Of a stretch of 5,587 nt of DNA, positions 1 through 5,587 are shown piece after piece. The notes under the pieces are model-generated. The model saw nothing but the letters and a program-made list of their open reading frames with translations. It had not been told where the DNA came from and did no database searches. The position numbers and the translations under genes are program-made. This DNA is from JBBQIY01 sp964618405. GTDB taxonomy: Bacteria; Verrucomicrobiota; Kiritimatiellia; RFP12; UBA3636. The first letter of the stretch is position 1; each line of letters starts with the position of its first letter. The stretch spans positions 1-5,587 of the forward strand of contig CAZUAY010000263.1 in assembly GCA_964618405.1 (NCBI GenBank). The letters run 5' to 3'.

Positions 1-9
1 ACTAGCGAC

Positions 10-56
10 TGTAATCGGTCAGTGACGGGGGCACCCTCCGTCACTGACCGATTACA
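10..56. repeat. Long near-perfect inverted repeat (hairpin)
   Basis: Bases 10-28 are the exact reverse complement of 38-56, a 19-bp perfect stem. A G-T wobble (29/37) and two G-C pairs (30/36, 31/35) extend it to 22 pairs closed by a three-base loop (32-34). Each arm also contains its own short palindrome, GTCAGTGAC at 18-26 and GTCACTGAC at 40-48, with centres 22 bp apart. The stem could end transcription from an unseen gene to the left, but only TTTA follows it on the plus strand and no T-run follows on the minus strand, so it is not a classic intrinsic terminator. Other possibilities are a REP-like dispersed repeat or paired operator sites ahead of the oxidoreductase gene. The structure is certain; the role is not. 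Confidence 0.9.
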
Positions 57-154
57 TTTAACACTTGCATTTTTGGGGGAAAAAACATAATCTCGCTTAC
101 ATGGAACGGGTCCGCTTTATCTGGCTCGTGGGTTCGCGTCCGGCGCGCGGATTT

Positions 155-163
155 TGGTAGAAT
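155..163 (+). promoter_or_regulatory. Possible extended -10 promoter of the oxidoreductase gene
   Basis: TGG at 155-157 is followed directly by TAGAAT at 158-163. This is a TGn extended -10 with five of six bases matching TATAAT. It would start transcription near base 170 and leave a leader of about 28 bases before the ATG at 198. No convincing -35 box sits at the usual distance, which extended -10 promoters can tolerate. A weaker alternative is TTGCAT (65-70) with CATAAT (86-91), but their 15-base spacer is short. Confidence 0.4.
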
Positions 164-197
164 TGGGTAGACGCTGTGAACAGGGAATGGGATCATT

Positions 198-1532
198 ATG
201 AAAGATGTAAAGAAACGGTATGTTTTAGTCGGTACTGGCGGGCGTTCATTGATGTACTCGAGCGCTATTTTCGAACGCTTCCCAGAGGAGGCGGAACTCG
301 TGGGTTTGTGTGATACCAATCCGGGTCGAATGGACTTCACGAATCAAGAGCTCAAGGAAAAATTTCAAGCGCAACCTATTCCGACCTATCCTGCCGAGGC
401 ATTTGATCGCATGGTTCGTGAACAGAAGCCAGATGTGGTGATCGTCACCACGCGCGATAGCGCTCATGACACGTATATTATTCGTGCGATGGAGCTCGGT
501 TGCGACGTCATTACCGAGAAGCCGATGACCATCGATGAGAACAAGTGTCAAAATATTGTCGATACGGTGCGTAAGACGGGTCGGCAGGTGCGTGTCACGT
601 TCAATTACCGTTACTCACCCCCGCGAACGCAGGTTAAAGATCTGCTGATGCAAGGCACCATTGGGCGAATATTATCTGTAGATTTTAAGTGGCTCCTCAA
701 CACGCGCCATGGTGCCGACTACTTTCGCCGGTGGCATCGCGAGAAGGAAAACTCGGGAGGGCTAATGGTGCACAAGGCAACACACCATTTCGATTTGGTC
801 AACTGGTGGCTCTCGGCCTCACCTGTTGAGGTTTTTGCCATGGGCGCGCGAAGCTTCTATGGTGATGCAAGTGGCATGGTTGAGGAGTACGGCCTCGAGG
901 GTCACGCCGAACGCTGTCTCGATTGCGCTCATAAGCAGAAATGCAAGTTCTACGTTGATGTGGAGCAAGGTGGCATGAAATTTCTTTATCGGAACTATGA
1001 GCAATACGATGGATACATTCGGGATCGCTGCGTGTTCGGAAAGCCGATGGATATTGAAGACACGATGAATTTGGTTGTACGCTACGATACCGGTGCTTTT
1101 ATGAGCTATTCCCTCAATGCGTTCATGCCATGGGAAGGCTACCAGATTTCTTTTAACGGCACCAAGGGGCGTTTGGAACACGACTGTGTCGAAAGCGTCT
1201 ACATCAGTGGCGATGGCAGCGTGCCAGGCGAGACGATCCCTAGCGGAACGCATATCCGCATTTATCCACACTTTAAACCAGCCTACGAGGTCGAGGTTAA
1301 TGTGGTCAAAGGTGGGCATGGTGGAGGCGACGATCCACTGTTGGTCGATGTCTTCTCTAAGAATCCACCCCTCGATCCGTACCTGCGCGCTGCAGACGTG
1401 AGCTCGGGTGCCTTGAGCATTCTAACCGGCGTGGCGGCGAACAAGAGCATGCAGACCGGACAACCCGTCCGCGTTGAGTCGCTGATCAAAAACCTGCCGC
1501 CAGTCAAGATGACCGAGATGAAGACGTCATGA
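198..1532 (+). CDS. Gfo/Idh/MocA family oxidoreductase with a cysteine-cluster insert
   Basis: Predicted 444-residue cytosolic NAD(P)-dependent oxidoreductase that probably acts on a sugar, sugar acid or cyclitol. The N-terminal Rossmann part shows a nucleotide-binding turn (VGTGGRS, 11-17), an acidic/polar strand end (CDTN, 38-41) and the family EKP motif (107-109), whose Lys108 is the expected catalytic lysine. The C-terminal domain has HKATHHFD (192-199), matching the usual catalytic His/Asp region. Residues 236-280 form an insert with C-x2-C-x5-C (240, 243, 249) and a fourth Cys at 278, which may bind a metal. Related enzymes often end with a glycine-rich stretch like GGHGGGD at 372-378. 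There is no signal peptide or TAT motif. The ATG is preceded by AGGGA at 182-186, 11 bases away, with a GGG closer in. The gene converges on and overlaps the metallophosphoesterase/TIM-barrel gene by 29 bp. The family call is firm; the substrate is unknown. Confidence 0.93.
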   Translation: MKDVKKRYVLVGTGGRSLMYSSAIFERFPEEAELVGLCDTNPGRMDFTNQELKEKFQAQPIPTYPAEAFDRMVREQKPDVVIVTTRDSAHDTYIIRAMELGCDVITEKPMTIDENKCQNIVDTVRKTGRQVRVTFNYRYSPPRTQVKDLLMQGTIGRILSVDFKWLLNTRHGADYFRRWHREKENSGGLMVHKATHHFDLVNWWLSASPVEVFAMGARSFYGDASGMVEEYGLEGHAERCLDCAHKQKCKFYVDVEQGGMKFLYRNYEQYDGYIRDRCVFGKPMDIEDTMNLVVRYDTGAFMSYSLNAFMPWEGYQISFNGTKGRLEHDCVESVYISGDGSVPGETIPSGTHIRIYPHFKPAYEVEVNVVKGGHGGGDDPLLVDVFSKNPPLDPYLRAADVSSGALSILTGVAANKSMQTGQPVRVESLIKNLPPVKMTEMKTS

Positions 1533-3060
1533 CGTGCTGGCGGATGTACTGCAGGCTGTCAAAAGTTTCCTCGAGGTTGGCACTTCGTATTTCAAGGAAC
1601 ATGGGCACACGACAAAGACCGCGTGTGGCCCATCCCCAGAAAAATGAGCTCATGGAAATAATGGGGCCATAGACGTCCGTTATCGGGTTATGATTCTTCA
1701 TGCCATTCATCGATAGTACTTGATGAAGATGATAGCCGACAACCTCTTTGCCTAGAAGTGCATACCATTGACCCACACTGAGCTTTTTAGAAAAAGGGGG
1801 ATTGTTTCTGGCATGTCCTATGTCCAGATGGATTCCAATGTGTGCGTAATCGCTTCTCTTGCGAAGATACGCAATCCATTCAAGGCATTCCTCTGGGAGG
1901 TAGCCGAAGCCACGCGAGCCATCACACGCCTCGTTCGTTCTCATGTGAAGGTTTTCGACTCCGAGAACGATTCCTCTTTCCATAGGTTCCGTACACAGTT
2001 CAAGGAAAGTTTCGGCAAAATTTACCCACATTTCGCTCGTAGGCTGCATTTGGTCTACTGAAACGCGAGGCACATGAAGCACCATGTGATCGACCTCTAG
2101 AGCGAGGGCAAGTAAAACGGTTTCTCGGAAGGTCTGGATGCCCGTGATTTCAGCAGTCTCAGTGTCGTAGCTAAGATCAGGCATGTGCATGGAAAGATAC
2201 CGCCCGCCGGAGTTGCGCCAGAACTTGACCGCACTGAGGAGTTCTTCTCGCGGTACAGACAAAACTTTCGGCGCCCTTAATTCCACGCATCGTACGTCAT
2301 GAAGGGATGCGTAGTGCAACCCTTCTAGCGATTTCGACATACAGGAGAAACCGAGATGGTCGATAAACTCTTGACGCATTGAAGGCGACCACTTTGCTAC
2401 CGTTCCCTCCTCAAAAGGAATGTCTTCAGTCTTCCACTCCTGATCTTTGAATTCAAACAGAGTAACCGTGGGCGGGCCTCCGATGGCTTTATCGGGATCA
2501 AGACCCCGTACCGTATGCACAGACATCTTGCCAATCTTATGGTTTTGGTCGCGATGTTTGTGACCTGCGATAAACAAAGAAATCTTCTCGGCTTGTATCA
2601 GCGCCTGTAGATAAGGGTTTTCCATGCAGGCAGATAGTGGATAATGAGAGCCGATAATGATTCTGCGAGTTTCTTGCGCTTCCACGAGTGCCTTCAGGCG
2701 CGCTATCCCTTCGGGACTGAGTTCGTCACCCTGAAAGTCAAGTAAGCATACAACATGTTCGTCGCTGTAGAATAGCGAAGCAACCGTTAATCTTTCGGCA
2801 ACTGCTGCACAAAGTGCAGGTGTACGCTCATCTGAATTACCGGGAATCATCCTGAAGCACAGGCCGCTCTCGTCAAGCCGTGTACGGACGTAGTCGGCCG
2901 GCTCCAACGTTCCCGCCGCGGTGACGTCTCCCAGAAAAAGCACGATGTCCGGCTTGTCCGATTGCAGTCGCTTCAGGGCAAAATCAAACGCTGCCTTTTG
3001 AGCCGTATTCGGCACGTTGGACAGATGCGTATCAGCAATGACGGCTATTTTTAGTGGCAT
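1504..3060 (-). CDS. Metallophosphoesterase fused to a sugar isomerase/epimerase-type TIM barrel
   Basis: Predicted 518-residue two-domain cytosolic protein. Residues 1-205 carry the calcineurin-like phosphoesterase motifs in order: D10-x-H12, GD (44-45), GNSDE (74-78), GSH (H139) and GHKH (166-169). The usual GNH histidine is replaced by Ser76, comparable to GNCD in YfcE-like phosphodiesterases. Residues from about 228 to 510 resemble the AP-endonuclease-2/xylose-isomerase-like TIM barrel. Likely metal or catalytic residues are E260, H290/H292, H329, E369 (GVENLH), H411/D413/H416 (HLDIGHA), H444/H446 and E490. The reaction may couple phosphoester hydrolysis with sugar isomerisation or epimerisation, but the substrate is unknown. 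I chose the ATG at 3060 because the protein then begins MPLKIAVIADTH, directly at the first motif. A TTG at 3120 would add 20 non-homologous-looking residues and overlap the upstream gene. That gene stops 8 bases before this ATG, and no strong Shine-Dalgarno is visible, so translational coupling is plausible. Confidence 0.88.
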   Translation of the reverse strand: MPLKIAVIADTHLSNVPNTAQKAAFDFALKRLQSDKPDIVLFLGDVTAAGTLEPADYVRTRLDESGLCFRMIPGNSDERTPALCAAVAERLTVASLFYSDEHVVCLLDFQGDELSPEGIARLKALVEAQETRRIIIGSHYPLSACMENPYLQALIQAEKISLFIAGHKHRDQNHKIGKMSVHTVRGLDPDKAIGGPPTVTLFEFKDQEWKTEDIPFEEGTVAKWSPSMRQEFIDHLGFSCMSKSLEGLHYASLHDVRCVELRAPKVLSVPREELLSAVKFWRNSGGRYLSMHMPDLSYDTETAEITGIQTFRETVLLALALEVDHMVLHVPRVSVDQMQPTSEMWVNFAETFLELCTEPMERGIVLGVENLHMRTNEACDGSRGFGYLPEECLEWIAYLRKRSDYAHIGIHLDIGHARNNPPFSKKLSVGQWYALLGKEVVGYHLHQVLSMNGMKNHNPITDVYGPIISMSSFFWGWATRGLCRVPMFLEIRSANLEETFDSLQYIRQHVMTSSSRSS

Positions 3061-3068
3061 GGTTGGGG

Positions 3069-3806
3069 TCAGTCCATGTCCAAGCCGTCGGGCAAGCGCT
3101 TGACATAAACCTTGACCCAATTCACCTTATAGGCCGTGTAAAAATAGAAGCCTACGCGATCAAAGCCTGTGCCCATGATGGATATTTTTTCTGGGACTTC
3201 GAGGAGTTTAACTCCATCGACCGTCATGCGCAATTTGCCCTGATCGTTTTCGACGATGACATGATGGATGGAGTCCTGATCAATGGTTTTTTTGATGTCT
3301 CGATCGCCCGCAATTTCGGAACCAGTGCGCGTGATCCGGTGGGCCGTATTGAGCATTCCGCCGAATTGAAAGAAGTAGCCGCTCGTGAGGGGTGATTTGC
3401 CACTTTCCGGCGGCTGGACATTCAGGAACGAACTCAAGTCGCCCAACGACACCTTAGGCTTCGGCTTGTTGGGGAAGAAAATGATCGGGCGTACAGCGCT
3501 TATTGCTTCAAATTCCATGCGCAGGAAGCCCGGCGGATCTTTCCCTGGAATGCCGTTGGCAGAGATCAGCGTTCCGCTGCCTAGCAACGCGCCATCGACA
3601 AGCTTCCAGTCGCCGTCCAGCACCTTCCAATCCTCACCGAGCGTCTCGCGATCAAACGTGTCTTCAAAAAACAAAGTCCAGCCGGCCGCTTCCGCTTCGG
3701 ACGGTTGTGGATCAGCCACTCGCTCCGCGACGGCTTTCGTTGAAGCGAATCCCGTCAGAAAGCACAGGGTTAACAGGTTAAATAAACTTTTAAACAGGGT
3801 TTGCAT
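3069..3806 (-). CDS. Secreted protein with a concanavalin-like (LamG/DUF1080-type) domain
   Basis: Predicted 245-residue exported protein of unknown specific function. Residues 1-27 form a signal peptide: Lys6, a hydrophobic core LFNLLTLCFLTGF (8-20), and a likely signal peptidase I cut after AVA (25-27). Cys15 is preceded by leucine, so it is not a good lipobox. The mature part has WTLFFEDTFDR (43-53), then DWKVLDGDWKLVDGALLGSG (59-78). This strand-rich pattern is typical of concanavalin A-like glucanase/lectin folds, including DUF1080-like (3-keto-disaccharide hydrolase) proteins. A later strand pair (VIVENDQGKLRMTVDGVKL, 183-201) also fits a jelly roll. No catalytic E-x-D-x-x-E motif of GH16 is visible. 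The role could be glycan binding or hydrolysis in the periplasm. It is the first gene of a likely two-gene operon, has a strong Shine-Dalgarno, and lies 8 bases before the phosphoesterase/TIM gene. Gene, signal peptide and fold class are well supported; the exact family is not. Confidence 0.82.
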   Translation of the reverse strand: MQTLFKSLFNLLTLCFLTGFASTKAVAERVADPQPSEAEAAGWTLFFEDTFDRETLGEDWKVLDGDWKLVDGALLGSGTLISANGIPGKDPPGFLRMEFEAISAVRPIIFFPNKPKPKVSLGDLSSFLNVQPPESGKSPLTSGYFFQFGGMLNTAHRITRTGSEIAGDRDIKKTIDQDSIHHVIVENDQGKLRMTVDGVKLLEVPEKISIMGTGFDRVGFYFYTAYKVNWVKVYVKRLPDGLDMD

Positions 3807-3809
3807 ATA

Positions 3810-3819
3810 GCTTCCTTTT
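3810..3819 (-). promoter_or_regulatory. Ribosome binding site of the secreted-protein gene
   Basis: On the minus strand this reads AAAAGGAAGC. Its AGGA core lies six bases before the ATG at 3806. It is the clearest Shine-Dalgarno in the window and supports that start. Confidence 0.8.
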
Positions 3820-3846
3820 GTGATGGTTTAGTCTGAACGGATTAGT

Positions 3847-3874
3847 ATTATAGCACATGATTGATAGTATTCAA
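3847..3874 (-). promoter_or_regulatory. Extended -10 sigma-70-type promoter of the secreted-protein operon
   Basis: On the minus strand, TTGAAT (3874-3869) is separated by 16 bases from a perfect TATAAT (3852-3847). TGC (3855-3853) directly precedes the -10, forming an extended -10. Transcription would start near 3840, leaving a leader of about 34 bases before the ATG at 3806. The site sits in the only intergenic gap upstream of the gene. This is the best promoter in the window and argues that the operon does not depend on sigma-54. Confidence 0.78.
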
Positions 3875-3901
3875 AGCGTAGAACTTAACCCATCCCGAGT
3901 G

Positions 3902-3916
3902 GTTGCCAATGGCAAC
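3902..3916. repeat. Short inverted repeat downstream of yraN
   Basis: GTTGCC (3902-3907) and GGCAAC (3911-3916) form a 6-bp stem with a three-base loop, 15 bases past the yraN stop. With one mismatch the stem can extend into flanking ACT/AGT bases. It could help end the sigma-54 activator/yraN transcript before the next promoter. The minus strand has no T-run after it, so an intrinsic terminator is doubtful. The rest of the gap 3807-3931 holds only the promoter and ribosome binding site listed separately. Confidence 0.35.
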
Positions 3917-3931
3917 TCTTTGCAATCATTC

Positions 3932-4450
3932 CTACCGGTGGAGTCCCGTATGGAGATAACGTAACTCCATGGGAAAGGCATTTTCGTAATGCCGAACAAG
4001 CGGTGGTTTGGGAGAATCAATCGACCCAATAACTTCCACGAGATCAAACCGAAACGGGGTCTTCGGTAGTTTCCGGAGATAATGCGCCGCCGCACGGCAA
4101 AGTGCGTGCCGCTTGCGCTTATCCATCGCTGCTCGTCCCCCACCGTAACGCAGCGATCCGCGCGTCTTGACCTCGACGAAAACAAGCATCTCCGTCCCGC
4201 GGATTGAACACAGCGCAACAATATCGATTTCGTCGCGAAGTACCTTTACACGTCTCCCTACAATCTTCATTCCCTTTTGAGCCAAAGCATCAGCGGCGAT
4301 CTGCTCACCCCAAAGACCTATCCTTTCCGATTCGGACATCTCGCGGGTGCCAGCGCATTCAGCATTGCGCTCAGCACCATCGCGTTTGGTGGCAGAGTCA
4401 CCACCCTTCCACTTCGTAAACCAGGCCTTGAATTGAGGCAATCGTGCCAT
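3932..4450 (-). CDS. yraN: YraN/UPF0102 family protein (nuclease-like fold)
   Basis: Predicted 172-residue cytosolic protein of the YraN/UPF0102 family, which has a restriction-endonuclease-like PD-(D/E)xK fold. Its true role is not established; links to DNA processing have been proposed. Visible signatures are GLWGE (45-49) followed by the AADAL helix, RDEID (72-76), and FVEVKTR (91-97) with the E-x-K pair E93/K95. FRFDLVEV (133-140) matches the conserved final strand, so the putative active-site residues E49, D76, E93 and K95 are all present. The first 37 residues are a basic, poorly conserved extension; family members are often near 120-135 residues. The ATG at 4450 is chosen. Alternatives are a TTG at 4462 directly after the upstream stop, or the ATG at 4339 (MSESERIGL), which gives 135 residues. 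None has a clear Shine-Dalgarno. It begins 12 bases after the sigma-54 activator gene and is probably co-transcribed with it. Confidence 0.88.
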   Translation of the reverse strand: MARLPQFKAWFTKWKGGDSATKRDGAERNAECAGTREMSESERIGLWGEQIAADALAQKGMKIVGRRVKVLRDEIDIVALCSIRGTEMLVFVEVKTRGSLRYGGGRAAMDKRKRHALCRAAAHYLRKLPKTPFRFDLVEVIGSIDSPKPPLVRHYENAFPMELRYLHTGLHR

Positions 4451-4462
4451 ACGCGAAAACAA

Positions 4463-5587
4463 CTAGGGTTCGATAGCGAATTTTTTGATCAGACGTTGAA
4501 GATAGGCGCGCTCAATGCCCGCCTCGCGTGCGGACTTCGAGACATTACCCTCGTTACGCTTCAGCAACTTGAGGATATACTTACGCTCAAAGTCATCGAC
4601 GAGACTTGCCTTCTCTTCCTTGAACGGACGCACGCCAATCGTGTCCTCGTCCTTCAGGAATTCAAGTGCCGATTCGGCTCGCTTATCCGAAATGCGTCCG
4701 AGACGACCGAGGTTCAAGCAAGCGGTAAGGTCGATGGGGCGCGAGGGGCTGTAGAACGCACGGTCGATGAGGTTGCGAAGTTCACGCACGTTGCCGGGCC
4801 ATTCATGGCGACGGAGCACTTCCATCGAGGCGTCGAAGTCCGCAATGTCATCGAGAGCATCGGCGCCATGAAGATCGCTCACAAACTTGCGTGCGAGCAG
4901 CGGGATATCTTCTTTGCGACGGCGCAGCGGCGGAAGTTCGAGATTTACGACGCAAAGACGATAAAAAAGATCTTCACGGAAGCGACCTTCATTAACTTCG
5001 AGATCCATGCGACGATTCGTCGCGCAGATGATGCGAACATCAATCTTCTGGATCGCATTCGTACCGACACGACGGATTTCACGCTTCTCCAGCACGCGGA
5101 GCAACTTCGGTTGGAGCTCAGGTGCGAGGTCACCGATTTCATCGAGAAACACCGTGCCACCATTCGCATGCTCGAATGCGCCAGGCCTATCGGATGCAGC
5201 ACCGGTGAACGCCCCTTTCACGTGTCCGAACAGCTCGCTCTCGATGAGGTCTTTGGCCAGTGCGGCGCAGTCGATCACGACGAAGGGTTTCAAAGCCCGC
5301 GGGCTGTGTCGATGGATTTCTTCCGCAATGATTTCTTTGCCCGTGCCGGTTTCGCCCGTAATCAGGATTGGAGCATCCGTCGGAGCATACGTCTCGGCGA
5401 TGTAGAATACGCGTCGCATCGCAACACTGTGCCCAACGGCGATTCCGAAGGTGTCCGAGGGACTGATCTGGAGCTCGCGTGCTTCTTCAAGGGGACAGAA
5501 AACAATTTTGGTGTTGCCGATGACGAGTTCTGCACCTGGGTTCAAGAAAGCGCTGGCAATTCGGACGCCATTAACAAAAGTGCCATT
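4463..5587 (-). CDS. FHA-domain sigma-54-dependent transcriptional activator (N-terminus beyond window)
   Basis: The 374 visible residues are the C-terminal majority of a bacterial enhancer-binding protein. The first visible residues, NGTFVNGVRI, continue through LNPGAELVIGNTKIVF (15-30). This is the end of a forkhead-associated (FHA) phosphopeptide-binding domain, so the reading frame runs past base 5587. An internal TTG at 5545 is not a real start. The AAA+ domain has Walker A GETGTGKE (78-85), the sigma-54-contacting GAFTGA loop (125-130), Walker B TVFLDEIGD (145-153), FREDLFYRL (203-211) and WPGNVREL (263-270). A Fis-type helix-turn-helix ends the protein (about 347-369, NVSKSAREAGIERAYLQRL). 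It should remodel sigma-54 RNA polymerase using ATP, with the FHA domain probably sensing Ser/Thr phosphorylation instead of a two-component signal. All core motifs are intact. Its targets are unknown, and the neighbouring operon has a sigma-70-type promoter. Confidence 0.96.
   Translation of the reverse strand, partial: NGTFVNGVRIASAFLNPGAELVIGNTKIVFCPLEEARELQISPSDTFGIAVGHSVAMRRVFYIAETYAPTDAPILITGETGTGKEIIAEEIHRHSPRALKPFVVIDCAALAKDLIESELFGHVKGAFTGAASDRPGAFEHANGGTVFLDEIGDLAPELQPKLLRVLEKREIRRVGTNAIQKIDVRIICATNRRMDLEVNEGRFREDLFYRLCVVNLELPPLRRRKEDIPLLARKFVSDLHGADALDDIADFDASMEVLRRHEWPGNVRELRNLIDRAFYSPSRPIDLTACLNLGRLGRISDKRAESALEFLKDEDTIGVRPFKEEKASLVDDFERKYILKLLKRNEGNVSKSAREAGIERAYLQRLIKKFAIEP

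Noticed and set aside
70..85. Run of five T, five G and six A, able to form a T/A stem
   Set aside because: A five-pair A-T stem is too weak to be a terminator, and the T-run lies too far from the long hairpin to act as its U-tract. It is probably just low-complexity leader sequence.
819..1319. Long minus-strand open frame opposite the oxidoreductase gene
   Set aside because: It has no recognisable domain, and the plus-strand protein over the same bases carries clear family motifs, so it is an antisense shadow.
1576..1595. TGGCAC resembling a -24 element
   Set aside because: It lies inside the phosphoesterase/TIM coding region, and the -12 GC is missing at the right distance.
3061..3120. 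TTG-initiated 20-residue extension of the phosphoesterase/TIM protein
   Set aside because: It overlaps the upstream coding region, uses a rare start, and the conserved domain begins exactly at the ATG at 3060.
3910..3925. Sigma-54-like promoter, TGGCAACTCTTTGCAA on the plus strand
   Set aside because: The GG and GC elements are one base too close for a -24/-12 promoter, the sequence is half of the short inverted repeat, and it points into the 3' end of yraN on the wrong strand with no gene to serve.
5007..5405. Plus-strand open frame opposite the sigma-54 activator
   Set aside because: It lies entirely within the conserved AAA+ coding region of the minus strand and its translation shows no family features.

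Overview
The window looks like chromosomal DNA from a Gram-negative bacterium. A Gfo/Idh/MocA oxidoreductase, a xylose-isomerase-like TIM-barrel protein, a secreted concanavalin-like protein and an FHA/sigma-54 activator together recall the PVC group (Verrucomicrobiota, Lentisphaerota, Planctomycetota) or similar glycan-degrading phyla. This is a composition-of-families argument and cannot fix the taxon. No rRNA, tRNA, CRISPR array, transposase or phage gene was seen.

Layout. Positions 1-197 are non-coding: a long, almost perfect hairpin (10-56), then a leader with a possible extended -10 promoter. A Gfo/Idh/MocA family oxidoreductase (198-1532) is the only plus-strand gene. It runs head-on into a minus-strand gene, and their 3' ends overlap by 29 bp. 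That gene (3060-1504) encodes a two-domain protein: an N-terminal calcineurin-like metallophosphoesterase joined to a C-terminal sugar isomerase/epimerase-type TIM barrel. Eight bases upstream of it ends a secreted protein with a concanavalin-like domain (3806-3069). These two appear to form an operon driven by a strong extended -10 promoter at 3847-3874.

Upstream, also on the minus strand, lies a second and probably unrelated unit. It comprises an FHA-domain sigma-54 enhancer-binding protein (4463-5587, N-terminus beyond the window) and, 12 bases after it, a YraN/UPF0102 nuclease-fold protein (4450-3932).

How the genes may work together. Oxidoreductase, TIM-barrel isomerase/epimerase and secreted concanavalin-like protein resemble the sets that handle oxidised (3-keto) sugars in glycan-degrading bacteria. 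The first three genes may therefore form a small sugar-modification locus, with the metallophosphoesterase domain as an unusual addition. This is inference, and no substrate can be read from the sequence. The sigma-54 activator need not regulate them: the promoter of the adjacent operon is sigma-70-like, and no correctly spaced sigma-54 promoter was noticed.
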